A stretch of 35,849 nt of DNA. It comes from Candidatus Aminicenantota bacterium. Its GTDB lineage: Bacteria > Acidobacteriota > Aminicenantia > Aminicenantales > Aminicenantaceae. Numbering within the stretch: the stretch's first letter is position 1; each line of letters opens with the position of its first letter. The stretch spans positions 1 through 35,849 of the forward strand of contig DAOUYU010000001.1 of assembly GCA_030673995.1 (NCBI GenBank). The letters are read 5' to 3'. Both the position numbers and the translations under genes were made by a program. The notes below the pieces were generated by a model. It saw only the letters and a list, made by a program, of their open reading frames with translations. It did no database searches and was not told the DNA's origin. This document shows positions 17,299 to 25,461 of the stretch, one piece after another.

Positions 17299-18831
17299 TT
17301 ACTCCCATTCTATGGTTCCAGGAGGCTTAGAGGTAATATCATAAACCACACGGTTAACACCATCAACTTCATTGACGATCCTGTTCGATATTTGGGAAAG
17401 AAGCTGTGAGTCAGCAGGAAACCAGTCAGCCGTCATCCCATCCACACTCTGGACAAGGCGGACAGCAACAACGCTCTGGTACGTCCGCCTATCTCCCATG
17501 ACTCCAACTGATTTCACCGGGAGTAAAACCACAAATGCCTGCCATAACTTCCGGTAAATCCCTGCTCTTTTGATTTCCTGAAGGAGGATCTCATCGGACT
17601 CCCTTAAAAGCTTAATCCTCTCCGGTGTTATCTCCCCTACAATCCTTACTGCCAGGCCAGGGCCAGGAAAAGGGTGTTGAAAAATGAATTCTCTACCCAC
17701 TCCCAACTCCTCAGCCAGAGCCCTCACCTCATCCTTAAAGAGTTCTTTCAGGGGCTCGATGAGCTTAAACGGAAGCCGGGAGGGCAAGCCCCCGACATTA
17801 TGGTGAGATTTGATGGAGGCCGAAGGCCCTTTCACAGGTTGGCTTTCAATCACATCAGGATAGATCGTACCCTGAGCCAAATACTCAACCTCACCAATCC
17901 TCTCCGCTTCTTGTTTAAAAATGCGGATGAATATTTTTCCGATGATCTTTCTTTTTCTCTCCGGAGATATGACCCCCCTGAGCCCTTCAAGAAATGATAC
18001 AGAAGCGTCAACACCGGTGATATTGAGGGCAAATTTTCTGCGGAACTGCTCCATAAATTCCTGGTATTCCCCCTTTCTCAAAAGGCCAGTATCAACAAAA
18101 ATACAGAAAAGATTGCGCTTTACAGCTTTTTGGAGAATAAGGGACGTAACGAGAGAATCGACTCCCCCGCTGAGCCCGCAGACGACTTTCCCTGCCTTAA
18201 CATGCCGGCGAATCTCCTCTGCTTTTTGTTCTATGAAAGAACCCATCTTCCATTCGGCTCTCAATCCGGAGAGTGAAAAAAGAAAATTCGACAAAATCCT
18301 CTTTCCCTGTTTAGTATGGATAACTTCTGGATGGAACTGCACACCAAAAATTCTCCTTTTCCGGTCTTCCATAACAGCTGCATCACAATGAGCAGTCTTC
18401 CCTGATACAATAAAATCTGACGGAATTTCCTCCACCCTATCCCCATGACTCATCCAAACCTGATTCCCGCTCCTAACGCCTGCCAGCAAACCTTTTCTAT
18501 CTGTAACCTCAAGGGAAGCAAAACCGTATTCTCTCTTTTTCGATGAAGACACTTTCCCTCCTAAATGATAAGCCATAAGCTGCAAGCCGTAGCAGACACC
18601 GAGAACAGGAATTCCCATCTCGAAAATCTCTTTAGAAGCACGGGGAGCTTCTCTTCCGTAGACACTCTGAGGGCCTCCGGAGAGGATGAGAGCAGCAGGA
18701 TTTTCCTTTTTTAATCGGGGAGGGGAAACATTGAAGGGCAAAATCTCCGAAAAAACTCCTAATTCCCTTATTTTTCTTGCAATTAGCTGTGTATACTGGG
18801 AACCAAAATCAAGAACAACAACCTTATCCAT
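17299..18831 (-). CDS. guaA: GMP synthase (glutamine-hydrolysing)
   Basis: A 510-residue fusion of class I glutamine amidotransferase and ATP pyrophosphatase, converting XMP to GMP. The glutaminase triad is visible: C80 in GVCYGLQL, H167 and E169 in FGVQFHPEV. The synthetase PP-loop SGGVDS is at 221-226. The C-terminal dimerisation domain ends SKPPGTIEWE, the canonical GuaA ending. The start MDKVVVLDFGSQYTQLIARK is the usual GuaA beginning, so the ATG at 18831 is safe. It is the first gene of the long minus-strand run. Upstream lies a gap shared with apgM and filled by a composite repeat; I could not pick a convincing promoter for it. Confidence 0.97.
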   Translation of the reverse strand: MDKVVVLDFGSQYTQLIARKIRELGVFSEILPFNVSPPRLKKENPAALILSGGPQSVYGREAPRASKEIFEMGIPVLGVCYGLQLMAYHLGGKVSSSKKREYGFASLEVTDRKGLLAGVRSGNQVWMSHGDRVEEIPSDFIVSGKTAHCDAAVMEDRKRRIFGVQFHPEVIHTKQGKRILSNFLFSLSGLRAEWKMGSFIEQKAEEIRRHVKAGKVVCGLSGGVDSLVTSLILQKAVKRNLFCIFVDTGLLRKGEYQEFMEQFRRKFALNITGVDASVSFLEGLRGVISPERKRKIIGKIFIRIFKQEAERIGEVEYLAQGTIYPDVIESQPVKGPSASIKSHHNVGGLPSRLPFKLIEPLKELFKDEVRALAEELGVGREFIFQHPFPGPGLAVRIVGEITPERIKLLRESDEILLQEIKRAGIYRKLWQAFVVLLPVKSVGVMGDRRTYQSVVAVRLVQSVDGMTADWFPADSQLLSQISNRIVNEVDGVNRVVYDITSKPPGTIEWE

Positions 18832-18939
18832 GAGCAGATATTAGCACAAATTCGGCAACGCATCTCTCTATTTATTTATTTTTCTCCTTTTTCCTTTCAT
18901 ATAAAGTAAAAAAAGAGAACCGTTTCCATTTTTAGGCAA

Positions 18940-19189
18940 AGGTTTTGGGGGATAGACGCAGCGACCATTGAAGATTTAGCCTTCCCTAGCTTCTCTTCGA
19001 GGGAACCCAACGGAGTTACAAAAAAGAGAGCATAAGCGAAGGCTGAGTGTGTAGAAAACCGTGAGCAAGGCTGAGCGGGCAGGGTTCCTCTCCCGGAGGG
19101 AGAGGAGAGCGAAGCCTGTATCCGAGCGGGATTTCCTCGCTGGGGAAATCCCGCGTGTTTTCGAATCACTTAGCCTGAGCTTTTTTGAA
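18940..19189. repeat. Composite palindromic repeat, copy R1 (guaA-apgM gap)
   Basis: It starts with AGGTTTTGGGGGATAG (18940-18955), a core also present at 25293, 25464 and 35693 and inverted at 25632. The next module, with GCGACCATTGAAGATTTAGC (18961-18980), is shared with 25314 and 25484. Segment 19060-19189 is a gap-free inverted copy of 35720-35849, with about 7 differences in 130 bases by hand count. It carries two strong hairpins: CCTCTCCC/GGGAGAGG (19087-19105) and an 11-bp stem 19126-19136/19144-19154. Homology to the other copy stops two bases before the apgM -35 hexamer. Small frames inside it are not genes. Confidence 0.8.
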
Positions 19190-19190
19190 A

Positions 19191-19219
19191 TTGACTTCAA
19201 TTCTCTATTCTTTTATAGT
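19191..19219 (+). promoter_or_regulatory. Sigma70-type promoter of apgM, nearly leaderless
   Basis: TTGACT (19191-19196) and TATAGT (19214-19219) are separated by 17 bp. The expected transcription start near 19225-19227 is only about 5 bases before the ATG at 19231. That fits the absence of any ribosome binding site before apgM. The -35 box lies directly at the edge of repeat copy R1. Confidence 0.6.
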
Positions 19220-19230
19220 AGTTTCTAACA

Positions 19231-20433
19231 ATGAACTGGAAAAAAATCGTATCAGAAGTAAGCATCCAATCCGATTCAAAAATCATTCTCTTAGTCATGG
19301 ATGGTCTGGGCGGACTCCCTGTCCAAGGAAAAACAGAGCTCGAAGCCGCCAATACTCCGCATCTCGACCATCTTGCAGCAAAGAGTGCGTGCGGCCTGAC
19401 TGATCCGGTTTTCATGGGGATCACCCCTGGAAGCGGCCCAGCCCACCTTGCCCTATTCAGTTATGACCCAACACAATACATTCTGGGCCGGGGAATTCTG
19501 GAAGCTCTTGGGTCTGATGTCGAAGTCGGGAAAAATGATTTGGTGGCCAGGGGAAATTTTGCAACATTAAAAGATGACCTCATTGTTGACCGCAGAGCGG
19601 GCAGGATCCCTACTGAAGAGAATGCAGCCCTATGCCAGAGACTCAATAATGCCCTAAAGGCAAGAATAGGGCTAAAAATCACCCTTTACCCCGCAAAGGA
19701 GCACCGTTTTGTTGTCAAATTCAGCGGAGAAGAACTTTCCGATGCCCTGACCGATGCGGACCCCCAGAAAGAGAACAAACCCAGGGTTTACACTTCACCT
19801 CTGTGCCCTGAAGCCACGAAAACAGCCCAGATTGCCAACGATTTCCTTGATGAAGTGACAGACATCTTAAAGGATTCTCCCAGAGCCAACACCGTGCTTT
19901 TAAGGGGATTCTCTAAATATCCCACTATCCCGACCCTGGTTGAACTTTTCAAATTAAAGCCAGCGGCAATAGCGAATTATCCAATGTATAAAGGATTAGC
20001 CAGGCTTGTCGGGATGGAAGTCCTGAAGGCAGGACAAAACTTATGCGATCTCTTCGATGCCGCGGAAAAACACTACAAAGATCATGACTTTTTCTATGTC
20101 CACGTAAAAAAAACAGATTCTGCTGGCGAAGATGGAAATTTTGAAGCAAAAAAAGAGGCGATTGAAGAAACGGACAAATACATTCCCCGTCTTCTTGCTC
20201 TCAAGCCTGACGTCCTGGTCGTTACATCTGACCATTCCACTCCATCTCTTTTAAAATCCCATTCCTGGCACCCCAATCCATTTCTCTTGTTCTCTAAAAG
20301 TGCCATAGCGGATAAGGTGATGACGTTTACTGAGAAAGAGTGCAGCCAGGGCTACCTGGGGCGATTTCAAGCAATCTACGCCATGCCCTTGATGCTGGCT
20401 CATGCCAGAAAATTAAAGAAGTTTGGAGCCTGA
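19231..20433 (+). CDS. apgM: 2,3-bisphosphoglycerate-independent phosphoglycerate mutase, archaeal type
   Basis: A 400-residue alkaline phosphatase superfamily enzyme interconverting 3- and 2-phosphoglycerate in glycolysis and gluconeogenesis. The metal-binding start LLVMDGLGGLP contains D24. The phosphoserine nucleophile is S68 in ITPGSGPAHLALFSYDP. The C-terminal metal motif is TSDHSTPSLLKSHSWHPNP. The short archaeal-like form (about 400 aa) is distinct from the roughly 510-aa bacterial GpmI. The ATG at 19231 has no ribosome binding site but lies about 5 nt from the predicted transcript start, so leaderless initiation is plausible. The next internal start (M23, in the DGLGG motif) would remove the first strand, so it is rejected. 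Divergent to guaA and followed by a separate promoter. Confidence 0.93.
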   Translation: MNWKKIVSEVSIQSDSKIILLVMDGLGGLPVQGKTELEAANTPHLDHLAAKSACGLTDPVFMGITPGSGPAHLALFSYDPTQYILGRGILEALGSDVEVGKNDLVARGNFATLKDDLIVDRRAGRIPTEENAALCQRLNNALKARIGLKITLYPAKEHRFVVKFSGEELSDALTDADPQKENKPRVYTSPLCPEATKTAQIANDFLDEVTDILKDSPRANTVLLRGFSKYPTIPTLVELFKLKPAAIANYPMYKGLARLVGMEVLKAGQNLCDLFDAAEKHYKDHDFFYVHVKKTDSAGEDGNFEAKKEAIEETDKYIPRLLALKPDVLVVTSDHSTPSLLKSHSWHPNPFLLFSKSAIADKVMTFTEKECSQGYLGRFQAIYAMPLMLAHARKLKKFGA

Positions 20434-20447
20434 GGATATTCACGTCG

Positions 20448-20476
20448 TTGACGGTAGTCGATTTATAGTATAAAAT
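20448..20476 (+). promoter_or_regulatory. Candidate promoter of the amidase-DUF362-polyferredoxin operon
   Basis: TTGACG (20448-20453) and TAAAAT (20471-20476) are 17 bp apart in the 55-base gap after apgM. An AAGG at 20481-20484 then precedes the ATG at 20492 by 7 bases. It would allow separate expression of the amidase, DUF362 and polyferredoxin genes, all of which overlap one another. Confidence 0.45.
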
Positions 20477-20491
20477 TAATAAGGTACAGTG

Positions 20492-21646
20492 ATGAAGAGA
20501 CACAAGACCTTCAGGTCAGTGCCGTTCTTCCTTCCTTTTCTCTTCTTTCTCGCCATTCCTTCTCTACCCGACGAGAGAGTAGAAATTCTCAGCATTCGGT
20601 TCTTCACACATCCCTCATACACTCGAGTCGTCATCGATGTCGGGGAATTAAGGGAATACAGCTACAACCGGCTTAAATCTCCAGACCGAATTTATGTCGA
20701 TATCTACCAGGCAAAGCTGAATCCCATTCTCCACGAAAAAACAATCCTTGTTCAAAACGACTATCTCAGTCAAGTAAGAGTAGCCCAAAAGACCACTTCA
20801 ACCGTTCGGATTGTGGCAGACCTGGATCTCGATATATCCTCTTTTCGAGTCTGGCACCTCCCAGACCCATTCAGGATTATTATCGATATCCACCCTTCAA
20901 AGTTTTATCGGCCTTCTCAACCTACCTCAAAAAATATCAGCATCATTCGCCAGTTAGGTTTGGGAATCCAAAGAGTTGTCCTCGACCCCGGCCACGGAGG
21001 TACAGACCCAGGGTGTGTCGGGAAAAGTGGAACCCTGGAAAAAAATGTAGTCCTCGATGTTTCCAGGCTTTTGAAAACATTATTGGAAAAAGAGGGCCTG
21101 GAAGTGATCCTGACACGAGGATCAGACATCTTTCTTCCGGTTGAAAACAGAACGGTGATCGCCAACCAGAAACAGGCGGATCTCTTCATCTCCATCCATG
21201 CTAACGCTACTCGCAACCGAAAGCTTTCAGGCGTAGAAACCTTCTATCTCAATTTCAGCCAAGACCCTTCGGTCATCGCAACAGCGGCTAGAGAAAATGC
21301 AACGTCTACTAAAAACATCAGTAAAATGAAAGACATCATCGAGAAAATCATCCAAAACACTAAAATTCCTGAATCAAAAGAACTCGCCAAAGGCATTCAA
21401 AATAATCTCGTCCGGTCTCTCTCTAAAAAATACAGCAACATCAATAGCCTGGGTGTTAAAGGGGGTCCTTTTTGGGTTCTTATAGGAGCGGAGGTGCCTT
21501 CTGTTCTTGTTGAAATCTCTTTTTTGAGTAATCCCACTGAAGAGAAAAGACTGCAAAGCACTCAATACCGTCAACGTATTGCCCAGGGAATCTATGAAGG
21601 CATCATGGCCTATAAACACTCCTTGGAGAAAGGAACTGTCCAATGA
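20492..21646 (+). CDS. N-acetylmuramoyl-L-alanine amidase with AMIN domain (AmiC type)
   Basis: A 384-residue exported zinc amidase that cuts the peptide side chain from peptidoglycan glycan strands, usually in daughter-cell separation. An uncleaved or cleaved signal sequence (VPFFLPFLFFLAIPSLP) spans about 10-26. An AMIN domain (about 30-135) follows, then the Amidase_3 domain (about 160-378). Zinc ligands are visible in LDPGHGGTDPG (H168), TLEKNVV (E183) and FISIHANATRN (H236). The catalytic glutamate is in PSVLVEISFLSNP (E341). I start at the ATG at 20492 rather than the GTG one codon earlier because AAGG spacing suits it. Its stop overlaps the next gene start as ATGA. Coupling of a cell-wall hydrolase with a redox pair is odd and unexplained. 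Confidence 0.92.
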   Translation: MKRHKTFRSVPFFLPFLFFLAIPSLPDERVEILSIRFFTHPSYTRVVIDVGELREYSYNRLKSPDRIYVDIYQAKLNPILHEKTILVQNDYLSQVRVAQKTTSTVRIVADLDLDISSFRVWHLPDPFRIIIDIHPSKFYRPSQPTSKNISIIRQLGLGIQRVVLDPGHGGTDPGCVGKSGTLEKNVVLDVSRLLKTLLEKEGLEVILTRGSDIFLPVENRTVIANQKQADLFISIHANATRNRKLSGVETFYLNFSQDPSVIATAARENATSTKNISKMKDIIEKIIQNTKIPESKELAKGIQNNLVRSLSKKYSNINSLGVKGGPFWVLIGAEVPSVLVEISFLSNPTEEKRLQSTQYRQRIAQGIYEGIMAYKHSLEKGTVQ

Positions 21647-22530
21647 AAAGAAGAGATTTTGTTAAGGAAATCACTCTGGGAAGCCTCATCCTGAAGTTCA
21701 ATCCTGCTCTCTTCGCTCAAAATAAAGGCCCGCCTGATTTAGCCTGGATCAAGGGCGATTCTCCAGCCCTGCTGACCAGAGAAGCCATCGCCACCCTTGG
21801 AGGGATGAAGCGATTCGTCTCAAAAGGGGACATCGTTATGGTCAAGCCCAACATCGGCTGGGACAGGCCTCCGAAACTGGCGGCCTGTACCAATCCTGAA
21901 ATCGTGAAAACTATCGTCGAACTCAGTCTCGAGGCAGGAGCAAAACAGGTTAATGTCATAGATAATCCCTGCAATCCGGCAAGAAGGACTTATGTTCGTT
22001 CCGGGATTGCTGAGGCCGCTAAAAAAGCAGGAGCAAAAGTATCCTTTCCAAATCCCCACCGGTTGAAAAAGGTGGCGCTTAAGGGCGAATGGCTTAAAGA
22101 ATGGGAAGTTTATACAGACTTTATCGAAGCTGACAAAATCATAAACGTACCCATTGCCAAGACTCACAGCCTGTCGAGATTAACCATGGGAATGAAAAAC
22201 TGGCTCGGGGCGGTGGGGGGAAACCGCAACCAGCTCCACCAAAAGCTTGACCAGGCAATGATAGACCTTGCTGCCTTCTTCAAGCCCTGTCTTACTGTCC
22301 TGGACGGCTACCGGATTCTCATCAGGAATGGGCCTCAAGGAGGCCGTCTCTCCGATGTCAAGCTCCACAAAACCGTCGTGGCAGGAGTGGACTATGTCGC
22401 AGTGGATACAGCAGGAGCGACTTTTTTCGAAATGAGCCCTCAAGAGCTGCCCTATCTTCAAATCGCCCACCAGAAAGGATTGGGGGAAATCAACCTGGAG
22501 AAACTTGTCATTGAAAAAAGAACGCTCTAA
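21643..22530 (+). CDS. DUF362 family protein with twin-arginine-like N-terminus
   Basis: A 295-residue DUF362 protein of unknown biochemical function. The N-terminus MKRRDFVKEITLGSLILKF carries a twin arginine followed by a mildly hydrophobic stretch, like a weak Tat signal. The body shows the family pattern: VSKGDIVMVKPNIGW near 60-74, ACTNPEIVKTIVELSLEAGA, VNVIDNP, then IINVPIAKTHSLSRLTMGMK with KNWLGAVGG. A C-terminal GVDYVAVDTAG follows. Unlike some relatives it carries no ferredoxin motif itself. The following gene, overlapping by 26 bases, supplies eight or so cysteine clusters. DUF362 proteins often accompany iron-sulfur proteins, so a role in a membrane electron-transfer unit is likely but inferred. 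Confidence 0.88.
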   Translation: MKRRDFVKEITLGSLILKFNPALFAQNKGPPDLAWIKGDSPALLTREAIATLGGMKRFVSKGDIVMVKPNIGWDRPPKLAACTNPEIVKTIVELSLEAGAKQVNVIDNPCNPARRTYVRSGIAEAAKKAGAKVSFPNPHRLKKVALKGEWLKEWEVYTDFIEADKIINVPIAKTHSLSRLTMGMKNWLGAVGGNRNQLHQKLDQAMIDLAAFFKPCLTVLDGYRILIRNGPQGGRLSDVKLHKTVVAGVDYVAVDTAGATFFEMSPQELPYLQIAHQKGLGEINLEKLVIEKRTL

Positions 22531-24091
22531 AAAATACAGAATTCTCCAGGCCCTCCGGATCCTCAGCCAAACCCTTTTCTTCCTCCTCTTTATCTATTTA
22601 CTCTTCGGAACTCACTTCCCAGGAGAAGACTATATAGGCCGGGTGGAGATTTTTTTCCATTTCGATCCCCTTCTTGCTTTGGCAACTTTTATCGCTTCCC
22701 GCACAATTTTCGTATCTTTTATTTTTGCAGCCTTTACGGTCATCCTAACTTTTGTCCTGGGGAGGGTGGCCTGTGGCTGGGTATGCCCCCTGGGTTCCCT
22801 CCACCAATTTTTCTCATTTATCTTCAAGAAATTAAAGCTCTTAAAACCGAAAAAGAATATCGACAACCGAACAGCCTGGAAATATTATCTCCTTTTATTT
22901 ATTCTTGTGGGGACACTTTTCTCCCTTGACCTGGTGGGTATTTTTGATCCCCTCTCTCTGCTCTATCGTTCTTTCGCAACAAGTGTTCTGCCAGCCTTCA
23001 GCCACGGTTTTTCCGCCTTTATCGGCCTTCTTTATCAATTCAACCTTTCTTCTCTGGGGGACAGCTTTTTTCAATTCTATGAAAAGCTGGCAGTCAATCC
23101 CACTTTTCTCCAGGGCTTTTTCATCGGAGTGCTCTTCATCGGCATCGTTCTTCTCAACATCTCCAGAGAGAGATTCTGGTGCAGGTATCTCTGTCCTCTG
23201 GGAGCCTTTCTTGGTCTCATCTCAAGGTGGAACGTCGTGAAGCTCAAAATAGACCCTCAAAAATGCATCGAATGCAACCTCTGCACCATCCACTGCCAGA
23301 CCCAGGCTAATCCCTTCCCTGAAGAAGAATGGAAAAGCTCCGAATGCGTTTATTGTCTTACCTGCAGCGCTATCTGCCCTACAAGCGCTATCTGTTTCCC
23401 GATTAAATCCACGCCTGAAAAAATCTCGCAAGTCGACCTTTCCAGAAGAAAACTCATCTTTACCTCTTTCCTAGGTGTGCTCACCGTCCCTTTTTTCCGT
23501 CTTTCTCCCTCTGCAAGGCGAGCCTCTCCGAAATTGATCAGGCCCCCTGGTGCTCTTCCAGAGAAGGCGTTCCTTCAGAAATGTGTCAAATGCGGCGAAT
23601 GCATGAAAGTCTGTCCGACCAATGCGCTCCAGCCCGCCCTGACAGAAGCCGGGCCGGAAGGGATCTGGACGCCTATGCTTGTTCCTAAAATTGGCTATTG
23701 TGAATACTACTGCTCTCTCTGCTCCCAGGTTTGCCCTACAGGAGCCATAAGAGAGCTAACCGTGGAAGAAAAAACGCAGATCAAGATCGGGCTTGCCTGG
23801 GTCGACAAAAACAGGTGTATTCCGTACGTCCTGGGAACTCCCTGCATTGTCTGTGAGGAACACTGTCCCACCTCTCCTAAGGCGATAAAACTTGTTAAAA
23901 TTGAAGTAAAGCTTCCCGATGGAAACATAAAAACTCCCGTGGCTCCGATCATCGATACAGACCTCTGTATTGGGTGCGGAATTTGTGAGACCAAGTGTCC
24001 AGTTGTCGATAAGCCTGCGATTTATGTCACAAGCGTGGGGGAAAGCCGTTCTGAGAGAAATCAGCTCCTGCTCGACATTATAAAAGAATAG
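22505..24091 (+). CDS. NapH/NapG-like fused membrane polyferredoxin
   Basis: A 528-residue membrane iron-sulfur protein. Hydrophobic segments lie near 18-36, 54-86, 127-147, 156-178 and 200-218. Two NapH-type CxxxCP motifs follow membrane segments: CGWVCPLG (90-97) and CRYLCPLG (226-233). Ferredoxin clusters come next: CIECNLCTIHC (254-264) and CVYCLTCSAICP. At 313-334 an internal SRRKLIFTSFLGV plus hydrophobic stretch looks like the Tat signal of a NapG/MauM protein. The second half holds CVKCGECMKVCP (360-371), CEYYCSLCSQVCP, CIVCEEHCP and CIGCGICETKCP (488-499). The architecture is thus NapH joined to NapG. It begins at TTG (22505), GGAG 4 bases upstream; a second TTG at 22511 is possible. 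Likely passes electrons between quinol and an unknown partner. Confidence 0.87.
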   Translation: MSLKKERSKKYRILQALRILSQTLFFLLFIYLLFGTHFPGEDYIGRVEIFFHFDPLLALATFIASRTIFVSFIFAAFTVILTFVLGRVACGWVCPLGSLHQFFSFIFKKLKLLKPKKNIDNRTAWKYYLLLFILVGTLFSLDLVGIFDPLSLLYRSFATSVLPAFSHGFSAFIGLLYQFNLSSLGDSFFQFYEKLAVNPTFLQGFFIGVLFIGIVLLNISRERFWCRYLCPLGAFLGLISRWNVVKLKIDPQKCIECNLCTIHCQTQANPFPEEEWKSSECVYCLTCSAICPTSAICFPIKSTPEKISQVDLSRRKLIFTSFLGVLTVPFFRLSPSARRASPKLIRPPGALPEKAFLQKCVKCGECMKVCPTNALQPALTEAGPEGIWTPMLVPKIGYCEYYCSLCSQVCPTGAIRELTVEEKTQIKIGLAWVDKNRCIPYVLGTPCIVCEEHCPTSPKAIKLVKIEVKLPDGNIKTPVAPIIDTDLCIGCGICETKCPVVDKPAIYVTSVGESRSERNQLLLDIIKE

Positions 24092-24119
24092 GGAGAAATC
24101 CTTTATTAAACTTTAGTGT

Positions 24120-24902
24120 TTAGGGAAGCTCCTTTATTATTGTAAACTGTACGGTCTTCAACAGCTCCCCCTCTGGACCGAGCACATTCACATGCCATTC
24201 TCCAATCTCGTGGTCCATGATATTTTTCGTGCTCCATGTACGCCAGCCAGAGCCTCCTATCGAAAGAGAAATCCTTGCCCTCTCTGTATCTCCGAAATAC
24301 CAGACATGGGTAATCTCAATGGGAGTTTCAGCTCCATCAACCTTTGTAAAACAGAAAAGCTTGCCCACCGTGGACTCAAACTCTTCTCCAACATCTACGG
24401 GTTCGCGGTCAACCGCATCCCGGCATACAACTCCTTCCGTGACCTGAAGAGCAGCCGTTCCCGGAGCTCTGACTATCTCTTCCCTGGGCACGCCTTTTAT
24501 TGTGAAGTTTAAGGTCTTCAACAACTCATCCCCTGGGCCAAGCACATCAACGTGCCAATCTCCCGTCTCGTGAGCCTGGATTGCCTTCGTGGTCCAGGTG
24601 CGCCAGCCAGAGGCTTCTACCGACAAAGAAACTCTCGATCTCTCGATCTCTCCCCAATACCAGACATGGGTAATTTGAATAGGTTCTTGAACTCCGATAA
24701 TCTGTGTAAAGCAGTAGAGTCTGTTCACAGAGGTCTCGAATTCATCCCCCACATCAACGGGTTCTCGATCAACAACATCCGCACAGATAACCCCTTTGGC
24801 CACTTCAACAGAAGCCTCCTGTGCCCTTACGGTCACTCCCAGATACAGAGAAAACATAATCAGAGTGGCTAAAACTAAAAGGCGTGAAAACTTTCTTTTC
24901 AT
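24120..24902 (-). CDS. Exported tandem DUF2914 protein
   Basis: A 260-residue secreted or periplasmic protein. A signal peptide (residues 1-27, ending VRA-QEA) precedes two DUF2914 domains at about 32-138 and 152-258, with an exact period of 120 residues. By hand count about 65 of 105 positions are identical between the copies. Shared landmarks are DREPVDVG, CFT, ITHVWY, SGWRTW, WHV and VLGP. Each copy keeps two cysteines (for example C40 and C64) that could form a disulfide. The ATG at 24902 follows a strong AAAGGAGG at good spacing. It is a single-gene unit convergent with the polyferredoxin gene (28-base gap). DUF2914 function is unknown to me; a beta-rich ligand-binding or envelope role is a guess. 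Confidence 0.88.
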   Translation of the reverse strand: MKRKFSRLLVLATLIMFSLYLGVTVRAQEASVEVAKGVICADVVDREPVDVGDEFETSVNRLYCFTQIIGVQEPIQITHVWYWGEIERSRVSLSVEASGWRTWTTKAIQAHETGDWHVDVLGPGDELLKTLNFTIKGVPREEIVRAPGTAALQVTEGVVCRDAVDREPVDVGEEFESTVGKLFCFTKVDGAETPIEITHVWYFGDTERARISLSIGGSGWRTWSTKNIMDHEIGEWHVNVLGPEGELLKTVQFTIIKELP

Positions 24903-25185
24903 AGCAGTCCTCCTTTAATTGAAAAGAATAAGGTTATTGAGTGATTCCACCTTTCTCCAATTTAAGCATAAATGATTGTTTTTAACAACAAAAAAAATCC
25001 CTTAACATTCATGTGGTTAAACTTGCAGCAACCAAATTCCCTCTATTTCCAAAACGATCTAAACGCCCTGGATTTTTTTCTCTTTTGGCAAATAAGCATT
25101 CAATAATCCAGGTTATATATTTTAGTCGATTAAGTTCACCCTTTACGGAAAGTTGACGAAGTCAACCGGCCGAGATGTTTGAAGG
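24903..25185. other. AT-rich non-coding stretch upstream of the DUF2914 gene
   Basis: No supported gene. The region holds the strong ribosome binding site of the DUF2914 gene near 24909-24916 and long T/A runs. A 6-bp hairpin GTTGAC-GAA-GTCAAC lies at 25152-25166. That hairpin and the following bases resemble CCCGAC-GGA-GTCGGG and its flank at 25530-25560, so it looks like a diverged copy of the same repeat module. I could not identify a promoter with confidence. Confidence 0.4.
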
Positions 25186-25236
25186 AAAAAAGGGGACAGG
25201 CAACTTTTTAATAAAAAGTAGCCTGTCCCCTTTTTT
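25186..25236. terminator. Very long hairpin, terminator-like in both directions
   Basis: A 16-bp perfect stem (25186-25201 with 25221-25236), AAAAAAGGGGACAGGC pairing with its complement, encloses after one A-A mismatch a second 7-bp stem ACTTTTT/AAAAAGT around an AAT loop. T runs on both strands make it terminator-like either way. A partial direct copy of the right arm follows at 25240-25250 (GTCCCCTTTTT), and another is at 2-18. This pattern is a dispersed repeat and not only a local terminator. Confidence 0.65.
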
Positions 25237-25257
25237 CTTGTCCCCTTTTTTCTCAGG

Positions 25258-25461
25258 CATTGTTCTTCTCCCATCTCCTTCTTTTCACTACCAGGTTTTG
25301 GGGGATAGCCGAAGCGACCATTGAAGATTTAGCCTTCGGAGCTCGGTCTTCGAGGGAAGCTGACGAAGTTATAAAAAAAAGAGGGCATACGCTCAGGCTA
25401 CGTGTGGAGAAAACCATGAGAAAGGCTGAGCAAGCACGGTTCCTCTTCTCTCTTTTCACTA
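25258..25461. repeat. Composite repeat, copy R2a
   Basis: Bases 25258-25310 are identical over 53 bp to 35658-35710. From the core at 25293-25308 onward the order matches R1: GCGACCATTGAAGATTTAGC module, TTCGAGGGAA, then a purine-rich stretch with GAGAAAACC and AAGGCTGAG. The CTTTTCACTACCAGG boundary recurs 171 bp later, so R2a and R2b stand as tandem units. Small reading frames across it share a translated motif IPQNLVVKRRRW with frames in R3, as expected of a repeat rather than a gene. Confidence 0.8.

Noticed and set aside
18832..18939. Promoter for guaA
   Set aside because: TTGCCG and TAATAT boxes exist but with wrong spacing; no pair was good enough to call.
18976..19200. Small minus-strand frames in the guaA-apgM gap
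   Set aside because: They lie inside repeat R1, and related peptides occur in R2 and R3, as expected of translated repeat DNA.
25068..25112. 8-bp inverted repeat CCTGGATT/AATCCAGG
   Set aside because: Short stem with a 29-base loop in AT-rich DNA; likely by chance.
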